Assembly (NCBI GenBank): GCA_023439305.1
Contig: JAEXOO010000010.1
Location: forward strand, 36,897 to 100,896
Length of the DNA stretch: 64,000 nucleotides
Reading direction: 5' to 3'
From: Pseudomonadota bacterium
GTDB taxonomy: Bacteria > Pseudomonadota > Gammaproteobacteria > Burkholderiales > Burkholderiaceae_B
The notes beneath the pieces were generated by a model. It was not told where the DNA came from, did not search any database, and saw nothing but the letters and a program-made list of their open reading frames with translations. Position 1 is the first letter of the stretch, and the number at the start of each line of letters is the position of its first letter. Position numbers and translations under genes: made by a program. Of the stretch, positions 1-7,362 are shown one piece after another.

Positions 1-467
1 TCGGCGCGCCATTGTTCCAGGCTGGCGTGGTCCACGACCAGCAGCGAGCTGAGCGGCAGCAACAGGCGCAGGCTGGCGTCCAGTGCGTCTTCGGCGTCGA
101 TGTCGTCCAGGCCGGCGGGCATGGCCGACAGATGCAGCACCAGAGGCAGCTCCGGGTAGTCGGCACAGATTTCAGCCACCATGCTGGCCATTTCGGCGCT
201 GTAGACCGGGCCGCACTTGATGGCCTGGATATTGACGTCTTCGAGCAGGCAGCGGGCCTGGTCGTCGGCGACATCGTCCGCCAGCAACTGGATGCTTTCC
301 AGGCGGGCGGTGTCGCGCACCAGCAAAGAGGTGGGCACGCTCAGGACATGACAGCCCAGGCGTGCGCCGGTCACGGCATCGGCCGGCAGGTGCGCACCTG
401 TGCTCGGGTCGTAGGGCGCCAGCACCAGCGCCAGACCAGGACTTGAATTTTCGAGATCAGCAGCCAT
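1..467 (-). CDS. ThiD-like hydroxymethylpyrimidine kinase, partial
   Basis: Open frame read from an ATG at 467 that runs off the left edge, so about 155 N-terminal residues are visible. The ribokinase-like layout and the position divergent from rubredoxin match the ThiD-type kinase found here in Alcaligenaceae. ThiD would phosphorylate hydroxymethylpyrimidine for thiamine synthesis. The normal N-terminal motif GSDPSGGAGIQAD is badly degenerate here (APYDPSTGAHLPADA), so the enzyme may be divergent in substrate or activity. The C-terminal half, with the ATP and catalytic residues, lies outside the window, so function cannot be settled. Confidence 0.65.
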   Translation of the reverse strand, partial: MAADLENSSPGLALVLAPYDPSTGAHLPADAVTGARLGCHVLSVPTSLLVRDTARLESIQLLADDVADDQARCLLEDVNIQAIKCGPVYSAEMASMVAEICADYPELPLVLHLSAMPAGLDDIDAEDALDASLRLLLPLSSLLVVDHASLEQWRA

Positions 468-601
468 CTTGTATCAATTGCATGCCCGCGCCAATTATTT
501 GGCCCGGATGCGTCAGGGTTTAGTAATATTGACCCCATTTTAATGGATTGCCCCGATTTGCACCTGGATCGGACTATGTTTACAAATACAGTAGGAATGT
601 T

Positions 602-766
602 ATGCGTACGTGGATGTGCCTGATTTGCGGCTGGATATACGATGAAGAAGCGGGCCTGCCCGAAGAAGGGATCGCTCCCGGCACGCGCTGGGAAGACGTG
701 CCCCCGAACTGGGTCTGTCCTGAATGCGGCGCCCGCAAGGAAGATTTTGAACTGATCGAAGTGTGA
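602..766 (+). CDS. rubredoxin
   Basis: A 54-residue rubredoxin, a small cytoplasmic one-iron electron carrier. Two CxxC-type knuckles, CLICG near the start and CPECG near the end, supply the four iron ligands, and the spacing and length are typical. The ATG at 602 was chosen over an upstream TTG at 548 because the protein then starts just before the first iron knuckle and an AGGA sits 7 bases upstream. It begins the rubredoxin-algH-ruvX-plsC run and diverges from the ThiD-like gene. Its redox partner is not evident here. Confidence 0.93.
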   Translation: MRTWMCLICGWIYDEEAGLPEEGIAPGTRWEDVPPNWVCPECGARKEDFELIEV

Positions 767-809
767 TCACGCTGTTTCCCTCGGTGCTCGGCCCCTACAG
801 GAGGCGCGT

Positions 810-1400
810 ATGAGCGCGACAAGCCAGTCTCCCCTGATTCAGGAAAGCGCCAATCTGACCCACCACCTGCTGCTGGCTATGCCCGGCGTGGTGGCGGGCA
901 GCCTGGCCGATACCGTCATCTATGTGTGCGAGCACAATGAGCAGGGCGCGCTGGGCCTGGTCATCAACCGGCCTACGGACCTGACATTGGCCGATCTCAT
1001 GTCGCGCATCGAAGTCGAGGTTGAAGCTGGCACGGATCTGGCTGGCACGGCGGTGTATTTCGGCGGCCCGGTGCAGACCGACCGCGGTTTCGTGCTGCAC
1101 GACTCCGACAAGGCCTATACCTCCAGCCTGGCTGTCGGCGAACTGACACTCACCACCTCCAAAGACGTGCTGCAGGATGTGGCCAATGGGCAGGGGCCCC
1201 AGCATATGCTAGTCACGCTTGGCTATGCAGGCTGGAGCGCTGGCCAACTGGAAGGCGAGATGGCGGGCAATGCCTGGCTGAACGTCAAGGCCACCCACGA
1301 GATCCTGTTCTCCACCCCTGTGGAAAAGCGCTATGACAGCGCCCTGGCGCTGCTGGGCATCGATCCACTCATGCTGGCGGGTGACGCGGGCCATGCCTGA
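810..1400 (+). CDS. algH: YqgE/AlgH family protein (UPF0301)
   Basis: A 196-residue protein of the YqgE/AlgH family, cytoplasmic and of unsettled biochemical role, named for an effect on alginate synthesis in Pseudomonas. Family hallmarks include HHLLLAMPGV near residue 18, the GLVINRP segment and FGGPVQTDRG near residue 83. A strong AGGAGG precedes the ATG. The stop codon overlaps the ruvX start by 8 bases, indicating translational coupling. The algH-ruvX pairing is widely conserved in proteobacteria. Confidence 0.92.
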   Translation: MSATSQSPLIQESANLTHHLLLAMPGVVAGSLADTVIYVCEHNEQGALGLVINRPTDLTLADLMSRIEVEVEAGTDLAGTAVYFGGPVQTDRGFVLHDSDKAYTSSLAVGELTLTTSKDVLQDVANGQGPQHMLVTLGYAGWSAGQLEGEMAGNAWLNVKATHEILFSTPVEKRYDSALALLGIDPLMLAGDAGHA

Positions 1401-1827
1401 TCCTGTTGTCCCAGGCGCGGCGTCCGGCGTTCCGGAAACCATTCTGGCCTTTGACTACGGCCTGAAAAAAATCGGCGTGGCGTTGGGCAACACTCTGACG
1501 CGTCAGGCGCGCCCCTATACCATCCTGCGTCCCGTCACGCGCGAGCAGCGCTTCGCGGCCATCCAGGCTCTGCTCGATGAATGGCAGCCCGACCGCCTGG
1601 TCGTCGGCTTGCCTTTGACCACAGAGGGCGGGGAGCAGTATGCTTCGCTTCGCTGTCGACGTTTTGCCAATCAACTGCATGGCCGCTACGGCCTGGTGGT
1701 GGAGCTGGTGGACGAGCGCGGCTCCAGCATGGAAGCCCAAGCCTTGCTGGGAAGCAACGACGACGATGATGCGATGGCCGCCTATGTGATCCTGCAGCGC
1801 TACCTGGATCGCCTGCCGTCCGCCTGA
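1393..1827 (+). CDS. ruvX: Holliday junction resolvase-like RuvX (YqgF)
   Basis: A 144-residue RNase H-fold protein of the YqgF/RuvX family, implicated in processing the 5' end of pre-16S rRNA and in Holliday junction metabolism. The N-terminal strand ILAFDYGLKKIGVAL carries the first catalytic Asp, VVGLPL follows in the middle, and an acidic DDDDA stretch is near the C terminus. The ATG at 1393 lies inside the end of algH; an in-frame upstream start at 1333 would overlap algH by 68 bases and adds no conserved sequence. plsC follows after 24 bases. Confidence 0.92.
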   Translation: MPDPVVPGAASGVPETILAFDYGLKKIGVALGNTLTRQARPYTILRPVTREQRFAAIQALLDEWQPDRLVVGLPLTTEGGEQYASLRCRRFANQLHGRYGLVVELVDERGSSMEAQALLGSNDDDDAMAAYVILQRYLDRLPSA

Positions 1828-1851
1828 GTCCCCTCATTAGGCTGAAGTCCT

Positions 1852-2592
1852 TTGACTATTTTCCGTTTTGCCTGGCGCGCGGTGGCGCTGATTGTATGGA
1901 TACTGGCGGGTCTGTTGCTCGTCGGTTTTTTTCCTGTATTGCGTCCGGGCGGGCGTCGCGCTCTGGTATTGGGCATGTCGCGGCTGCTGATGCGCATCTG
2001 CGGCGTTGCGGTGGTTCAGCATGGCTGCGCCGTGCAGGACAAAGCCGTGCTGTATGTTTCCAATCACGTCTCCTGGCTGGACATCTTCGTGCTCAATAGC
2101 GTGCGTTCCACCTCCTTCATCGCCAAAAGCGAAATCCGCCGCTGGCCGGTGGTGGGGTGGCTGGTGGCCGGAGCCGGCACGGTGTTCATCGAGCGCGGCC
2201 AACGGCGCGCCGTGCATACGGTCAGCCGGCAGATGCAACGTTGTTTTGAACGCGGCGATGCGGTCGGATTATTCCCGGAAGGCACGACCTCCACCGGTCT
2301 GGACGTCAAGAATTTCCATGCCAGCCTGTTTGAGGCGGCCATCACGCTCGGGGTGGATATTCAGCCTGTAGCCCTGTTGTTCGAGCAAGCCGGGCGGCGC
2401 ACCGAGCGCTTCGCCTTCGTGGGCGAGCAATCTCTGGTAGGCAATATCTGGGTACTGCTCAGCTCACGCCATGCCCAGGTGCATTGTCATTTCCTGGAAG
2501 TGATGTCGGCCCAGTCCTGTATCGAAGGCGGCCGCAGCATCACCGCGCAGCAGGCCCGGGAACGCATCCGGGCCGTGGTCTGCCCGGATTGA
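1852..2592 (+). CDS. plsC: 1-acyl-sn-glycerol-3-phosphate acyltransferase
   Basis: A 246-residue PlsC-type lysophosphatidic acid acyltransferase, an inner-membrane enzyme that adds the second acyl chain to make phosphatidic acid. One hydrophobic segment spans about residues 9-30. The catalytic HX4D motif is NHVSWLD (His72, Asp77) and the glycerophosphate-binding FPEGT is at 141-145. The start is a TTG preceded by GGCTGAAG. It follows ruvX directly. In related genomes pyrR, pyrB and pyrC usually sit between these two genes, and they are absent here. A bidirectional terminator follows. Confidence 0.92.
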   Translation: MTIFRFAWRAVALIVWILAGLLLVGFFPVLRPGGRRALVLGMSRLLMRICGVAVVQHGCAVQDKAVLYVSNHVSWLDIFVLNSVRSTSFIAKSEIRRWPVVGWLVAGAGTVFIERGQRRAVHTVSRQMQRCFERGDAVGLFPEGTTSTGLDVKNFHASLFEAAITLGVDIQPVALLFEQAGRRTERFAFVGEQSLVGNIWVLLSSRHAQVHCHFLEVMSAQSCIEGGRSITAQQARERIRAVVCPD

Positions 2593-2660
2593 GTCATTGG
2601 CGGACCCGGCCGCTCTGCTCAAGCAGCCGCCGGTACTGCGCTCAGGCTACCGTTTGTGAA

Positions 2661-2694
2661 AACGCCCCAGGCTTTTTGCCGGGGCGTTTTTTAT
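2661..2694. terminator. bidirectional terminator, plsC / apaH
   Basis: An 8-bp perfect stem AACGCCCC / GGGGCGTT with a T-rich loop, followed on the plus strand by a T run and flanked on the other side by A residues. It lies between the convergent plsC and apaH and can serve both. Confidence 0.85.
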
Positions 2695-3530
2695 TCACCC
2701 GGCTTCTGGTTTTCCGGACAGTGGATCTGGACCAGGCGACGGTCCTGCAGGCGCACGGCGCTGAGCTGCCGGCCCCAGACGCAGCCGGTATCCAGGCTGA
2801 GCAGGGTGGGCGTATTCAGTAGGCCCAGTGTGGACCAGTGGCCGAAGATGATGGGCACGTCATCGCAGGCCCGATCCGGCAGTTCATACCAGGGGACCAG
2901 GCCCGAATCCGGGTCGGGCGCACCTTTGTGCTTGAAGTCCATGCTGCCGTCAGACCGGCACATGCGCATGCGCGTCAGGCTGCTGATGATGGCGCGCCGC
3001 CTGTCCTTGCCGCGCAGCTCGGGGGCCCAGGCATCGGGATCGTTGCCGAACAGTTCGGCGATATGGTCGCGCCAGTTGTCGGCGCGCAGCAGGGATTCGA
3101 TTTCAGCGGCGCGCTCCAGCACGTCTTCAGGGCTCCAGTCCGGGTGCACCCCTGCATGCACCATCAGGTGACCATGCTCGTAGTGCGCCAGGGGCTGATG
3201 GCGCAGCCAGTCCAGCAGTTCAGGGGCATCTGTCTGCCCCAGAAGCTCGGCCAGCGTGTCATGCCTGCCGGGTTTGCGTACGCCCGCCGCTACGGCCAGG
3301 CAGTGGATATCATGGTTGCCCAGCACACAGTTCGCATGCTTGCCCAGCGCCCGGATACGGCGCAGCGAGCCGGCGGAATCGGGGCCGCGATTAACCAGGT
3401 CGCCGGCGAACCAGAAGCGAGCCTGGGGGTCGGCTTGAATGTCGGGGTGGCGCAGCAGCGTATCAAGGGAGGTGCAGCAACCCTGGATATCGCCGATGGC
3501 CCAGATGGAAGCAGAGTGGGACAGGGGCAT
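2691..3530 (-). CDS. apaH: symmetrical bis(5'-nucleosyl)-tetraphosphatase
   Basis: A 279-residue calcineurin-like metallophosphoesterase that cleaves diadenosine tetraphosphate to two ADP. The metal-binding motifs GDIQG near residue 13, GDLVNRGP near 43 and GNHD near 71 are intact, as are a histidine in MVHAGVHP and FGHWS near residue 230. Length is normal for ApaH. It starts 3 bases beyond the end of lptG on the same strand, so the two are probably co-transcribed. Confidence 0.95.
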   Translation of the reverse strand: MPLSHSASIWAIGDIQGCCTSLDTLLRHPDIQADPQARFWFAGDLVNRGPDSAGSLRRIRALGKHANCVLGNHDIHCLAVAAGVRKPGRHDTLAELLGQTDAPELLDWLRHQPLAHYEHGHLMVHAGVHPDWSPEDVLERAAEIESLLRADNWRDHIAELFGNDPDAWAPELRGKDRRRAIISSLTRMRMCRSDGSMDFKHKGAPDPDSGLVPWYELPDRACDDVPIIFGHWSTLGLLNTPTLLSLDTGCVWGRQLSAVRLQDRRLVQIHCPENQKPGE

Positions 3531-3533
3531 GAT

Positions 3534-4694
3534 TCAGTTGGAAATGCTGGAGTGACGGCGGCGCAGGTTGTGACGGTTTTCCATCAGGATGAGCGCGCCC
3601 AGGGCCAGAGCCATGGCAATGATGTTGGGCACCAGCGCCGTGACCCACGGCGCCAGGTTGCTGAGCATGGCCACGTTCAGGGCCAGTTGATTGACCATGA
3701 AAAAACCTACGCCCAGCAGAATGCCGGTGAATACTTTGGTGCCTACGCCGCCATGACGGGTCTGCATAAAGCCGATGGGGGCGGCAATGGTGATCATCAC
3801 CAGCAGGGTGAAGGGGTAGGCGACCTTGCGCCAAAGGGCCACGACCTGACGCTTGGTCTGCAGCTTGTTGGCATTCAGATAGTCGATGTAGTCCTTCAGG
3901 TCCAGGAGGGACATGCGTTCGGGCGTGACCACGCGGGCGATCAGGCGGTCCGGGGTCAGTGTGGTCTGCAAGGTCAGTTCGGGTCGCTTTTCGATGCGCA
4001 CCAGGGCTTCATCGGGGGCCTGGTCCTGGGACAGGGCCTGGTGCGATAGTTCGCTCAGGTGCGTTTCGGTGACGTCGCGCAGCACCAGCTCGCTGTCTGT
4101 GAATTGGCCTGCAGGGGCTTGGGCCACCATGTTCAGTCGCTGCCCGTCGATGAAGTCATAGACGCTGACATCGCTCACGCTGCCGTTGCCCTGCAGCGTG
4201 GCGATATTGATGATGCGCATGCCGTTCTCGGGCTTGTTTTCCTTGAACCAGTATCCGCTGTCCAAGCGTCCGCCGCCTGCCCGGCCCAGCAGTGCCATGC
4301 CTTGCTCGCTGGATTTGATTTCGGCCATGGGGGTGACATATTCCGACAGCACGAACGCGCCGGCCACCAGAGGCAGGGTGACGGTCCAGAGCATGACCAT
4401 CATGCGCAGGCCGCTCACGCCGGAGGCGCGCAGGATGACCAGTTCGTTGCGCTGGGCCAGGCTGGCCAGGGCCAGGATGGCGCCGATCAGCAAGCCGATG
4501 GGCAATAGGTCGTACAGGCGGGTCGGCAGCTCCAGCGCCTGGATGTAGAACAGGCTGGCCAGGGTGAACTTGGAGCCCACTTTGTCCAGTTCTTCGATCA
4601 GGGCGAAAAAGGTGAACAGCCCCAGTAGCGCCATCAGGACGACAGCGCTGGAGCGGTAGATTTCGGAGGCTAGGTAGCGGCGGGCAGTGCGCAT
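3534..4694 (-). CDS. lptG: LPS export ABC transporter permease LptG
   Basis: A 386-residue LptG, one of the two inner-membrane permeases that with LptB2 and LptF extract lipopolysaccharide for transport to the outer membrane. Three transmembrane segments lie in the first 120 residues, including LLPIGLLIGAILALASL and the coupling sequence NELVILRASGVS. A periplasmic jelly-roll region occupies about 140-270, and three further membrane segments are at the C terminus. Its usual partner lptF is not adjacent: the upstream neighbour is mtgA. The ATG at 4694 gives the standard N terminus. Confidence 0.93.
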   Translation of the reverse strand: MRTARRYLASEIYRSSAVVLMALLGLFTFFALIEELDKVGSKFTLASLFYIQALELPTRLYDLLPIGLLIGAILALASLAQRNELVILRASGVSGLRMMVMLWTVTLPLVAGAFVLSEYVTPMAEIKSSEQGMALLGRAGGGRLDSGYWFKENKPENGMRIINIATLQGNGSVSDVSVYDFIDGQRLNMVAQAPAGQFTDSELVLRDVTETHLSELSHQALSQDQAPDEALVRIEKRPELTLQTTLTPDRLIARVVTPERMSLLDLKDYIDYLNANKLQTKRQVVALWRKVAYPFTLLVMITIAAPIGFMQTRHGGVGTKVFTGILLGVGFFMVNQLALNVAMLSNLAPWVTALVPNIIAMALALGALILMENRHNLRRRHSSISN

Positions 4695-4748
4695 GAAAAT
4701 TGGGCTAAAGCAAAGACGTGGCTAGGTTAACAAAAAAGCCATAAGCAG

Positions 4749-5465
4749 TCAGGGAACGGCGACCTGACGCATGCGCTGGCTGATGGTGCGGGTGCGTGAC
4801 TGCAGATACGGGCTATCGCGGCGTTTGTCGTAATAAGCCGGGTTGGGCAGCATGCTGGCCAAGCGAGCGGCCTGCACCGCGCTGATGCGTGATGCATCCT
4901 GCTTATAGTAATGGCGGGACGCCGCCTGCGCGCCGAACACCCCCGTGCCCCATTGGGCGACATTCAGGTACAGCTCCAGTATGCGCTCTTTGCTCATGAC
5001 GGTTTCTATCATGTAGGTCAGGATCAATTCCTGGCCCTTGCGCAGGTAGCTGCGCGAATCCGACAGAAACAGGTTCTTGGCGAGTTGCTGGGAGATGGTC
5101 GAGCCGCCGCGGCGGCGCGCGGAGCCTTTTTCCGCCTGGCGCCGGTTGTAGTCCCAGGCCTTGCGAATGGCATCCCACTCCACGCCCGAATGCTGCATGA
5201 AGTTGGCGTCCTCCGAGGCGATGACGGCGCGCTTGAGATTGGGGCTGATCTGCTCATAGGGCACCCATTCGTAGCGCACGCGCGCGTCGGGCTCCTGGGC
5301 GCGCAGCTCGCGCTGTTCGGCCGCCATGAACGGCGTCAGCCGGGGCGGTACGACGGTGTACCACAAGACCATCAGGAACAAGGCGATCTGATAGAGCAGC
5401 ACGCCGACAGCGGCGGTCAGCAGTACCATGCCGGCCAGTTTCCATGGATGGGCGGTCAGGCGCAC
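4749..5465 (-). CDS. mtgA: monofunctional biosynthetic peptidoglycan transglycosylase
   Basis: A 238-residue GT51 glycosyltransferase that polymerises lipid II into glycan strands. A single N-terminal membrane anchor covers about residues 10-36. The family motifs EDANF (with the catalytic Glu) near residue 85 and RRGGSTISQQLAKNLFL near 117 are intact. The GTG start follows the aroE stop codon by one base, so the genes are likely coupled. There is no transpeptidase domain, which separates it from class A PBPs. Confidence 0.94.
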   Translation of the reverse strand: MRLTAHPWKLAGMVLLTAAVGVLLYQIALFLMVLWYTVVPPRLTPFMAAEQRELRAQEPDARVRYEWVPYEQISPNLKRAVIASEDANFMQHSGVEWDAIRKAWDYNRRQAEKGSARRRGGSTISQQLAKNLFLSDSRSYLRKGQELILTYMIETVMSKERILELYLNVAQWGTGVFGAQAASRHYYKQDASRISAVQAARLASMLPNPAYYDKRRDSPYLQSRTRTISQRMRQVAVP

Positions 5466-5466
5466 G

Positions 5467-6318
5467 TCAGACTTGTCCTGTCTGGCTGCGCAGGGCGTGC
5501 AGTACGGGCTCTACGTCGGGCGTCACGCCGTGCCACAGGGCAAAGCTGGCGGCGGCCTGTCCGACCAGCATGCCCAGACCGTCCATGACCTGATCGGCCC
5601 CGGCTTGCTCGGCCGCCAGCATGAAGGCGGTGGGTTCGCCGGCGTAGAACATATCGTAGGCCAGGGAGTTCTTGCGGTAGCGCGCATCGGGCAGTTCCGG
5701 CAGGGATTGTTGCAGGCTGGCCGAGGTCGCATTGATGATGATGTCCCAGTCGCCGATGTGGTCGTCCAGGTCGCCGGCGCTGAGGCGGCGCGAGGCATCG
5801 GGCTCCAGGGCCACGACGTGTTCGCGCAGGTCGTGCGCCTTGCTGCCGGTGCGGTTGATGATGTGCAGCAGCTCGCAGTCGGCTTCCAGCAACGGAAAGA
5901 CCACGCCACGCGAGGCGCCGCCCGCGCCGATCAGCAAGATGCGCATGCCGGCAGGGTCATGGCCCAGGCGACGCAGATCCGAGCACAAGCCCACCCCGTC
6001 CGTGTTGCAGCCATGCAGTTCGCCGTTTTCCAGCCACAAGGTGTTGACGGCGCCAGCCATGCGGGCGCGCTGGCTGAGCTGGCCGCCGGCCAGCTCGAAG
6101 GCCTGCTCTTTGAAGGGCAGAGTGACGTTCAGGCCTTTGCCGTCCAGAAAGAAATCCCGTACGGTGGATTCAAAGCCTTCCAGCGGAGCCAGAATGCGTT
6201 CGTAACTGAGCGTTATGCCGCACTGGCGCGCGAATTGTTCATGGATTTCGGGTGAGCGGCTGTGCTTGATGGGATTGCCGATGACGCCATAGCGGCCGGC
6301 GGAAGTCGTGTCGGACAT
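5467..6318 (-). CDS. aroE: shikimate dehydrogenase
   Basis: A 283-residue NADP-dependent shikimate dehydrogenase, reducing 3-dehydroshikimate to shikimate. Visible are the substrate-binding HSRSPEIHEQF near residue 19, the catalytic Lys in NVTLPFKEQA, the nucleotide-binding GAGGASRGV near 132 and the C-terminal GLGMLVGQAA. It probably shares a transcript with mtgA downstream. A second shikimate-pathway gene, aroQ, lies at 12106. Confidence 0.95.
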   Translation of the reverse strand: MSDTTSAGRYGVIGNPIKHSRSPEIHEQFARQCGITLSYERILAPLEGFESTVRDFFLDGKGLNVTLPFKEQAFELAGGQLSQRARMAGAVNTLWLENGELHGCNTDGVGLCSDLRRLGHDPAGMRILLIGAGGASRGVVFPLLEADCELLHIINRTGSKAHDLREHVVALEPDASRRLSAGDLDDHIGDWDIIINATSASLQQSLPELPDARYRKNSLAYDMFYAGEPTAFMLAAEQAGADQVMDGLGMLVGQAAASFALWHGVTPDVEPVLHALRSQTGQV

Positions 6319-6487
6319 GGGAGGCTCCCAGGAAATATCTTGTTATTGGATCCGGCCGGCCTCCGTGTCCTGATGGATCCCCCGGACACGGGGGGCTGAG
6401 TGAAGCCTGGTCGATGCGCTATTTTACCTGTGTGCCGCCTGTCAGGGGGAATGGCTGGTTACGACGCACAAACCCTGCATCCGAATG

Positions 6488-7354
6488 TTAGGGTGCAGAC
6501 GCGCCTTGCATGCGCAGCGTGTCGCGGGTGAAGTCCCAACTGCGCGTGATGACCAGCACGTCGGCACCGGGGGCGACTTCGGGCGGCAGGGGAGCGAAGG
6601 GGGCGGCCAGTTCCACGACGCGGCGGGCCGCCAGATTCAGGGCCGGATTGTCGGCAGCGCGGGTGATCTCGGTGCGCAGCAGGCTGCCGTCGCGCCGGAT
6701 ATAGACCGTCATCTGCAGCGCTCCGTAGAGCCGGCGGCCGTCTTGCTGCGGATAATGGCGGGTACCGGTCTGCTCGACGAGCTGGCGCCACTGGTCCAGG
6801 TAACGCGCTTCGTCGCTGGCGCGCGCGCTCGGGCCGGCGTAGTGGTAGCGCGGCTGGCGCTGTTGTTCTTGAATCTGGTCGCGCAGCCGTGCGATCTGGG
6901 CATTACGGACTTGCGGAGTAAGGTCGGCGTCATCCTGGCCCGGCGCTTCCGAGGCGCCGATGTATTCCATGGCCGGGGTGGAAGGGGGCACGGCATCCTG
7001 GTTTTCCAGCTCGCCCAGCAGGCGCTGCTGTTCCGCTTCCAGGCTTTGCTGGCGTTTGCGCAGCGCCTCCAGAACCAGCAGATTGGGCAGGTCGGGGTCA
7101 GTCAGGGGCAGGGGCTGGCTGGCTTCACCTTGGGCGTGCAGACCACCGCCCTCCAGATTGAGCTGGGCCAGCAGTCGCGGGTCCAGCGGAGCGGTGTCGG
7201 TACTGAAGTTGACCAGGGCCACATCCAGGCTGCGAGCTGCCCGGGGAACGGTGCCGCCCTGAGGCCAGAAGACGATCACCAGATGCACCAGCGCCGAGAC
7301 GGCCACCGCCAGCCACAGGTAGTCGCCTTGCTGGCGGCGGTGCGGGCGGGCCAT
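6488..7354 (-). CDS. TonB-like energy transducer
   Basis: A 288-residue protein with one N-terminal membrane helix (about residues 12-30), a periplasmic region that includes a charged coiled-coil-like segment (ALRKRQQSLEAEQQRLLGE), and a C-terminal TonB-type domain ending in a VYIRRDGSL to SWDFTRDTL region. It would couple proton-motive force to outer-membrane uptake, or may be a TonB-like protein without transport duty. The usual proline-rich spacer is missing and no exbB/exbD is near. The ATG at 7354 lies 8 bases beyond the ribonuclease gene; an in-frame upstream start would overlap that gene. Confidence 0.75.
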   Translation of the reverse strand: MARPHRRQQGDYLWLAVAVSALVHLVIVFWPQGGTVPRAARSLDVALVNFSTDTAPLDPRLLAQLNLEGGGLHAQGEASQPLPLTDPDLPNLLVLEALRKRQQSLEAEQQRLLGELENQDAVPPSTPAMEYIGASEAPGQDDADLTPQVRNAQIARLRDQIQEQQRQPRYHYAGPSARASDEARYLDQWRQLVEQTGTRHYPQQDGRRLYGALQMTVYIRRDGSLLRTEITRAADNPALNLAARRVVELAAPFAPLPPEVAPGADVLVITRSWDFTRDTLRMQGASAP

Positions 7355-7362
7355 GGCGTCCG

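Noticed and set aside
6363..6394. Inverted repeats CCGTGTCC / GGACACGG upstream of aroE as an operator
   Set aside because: Overlapping alternative pairings in a GC-rich stretch without resemblance to a known site; cannot be separated from chance.
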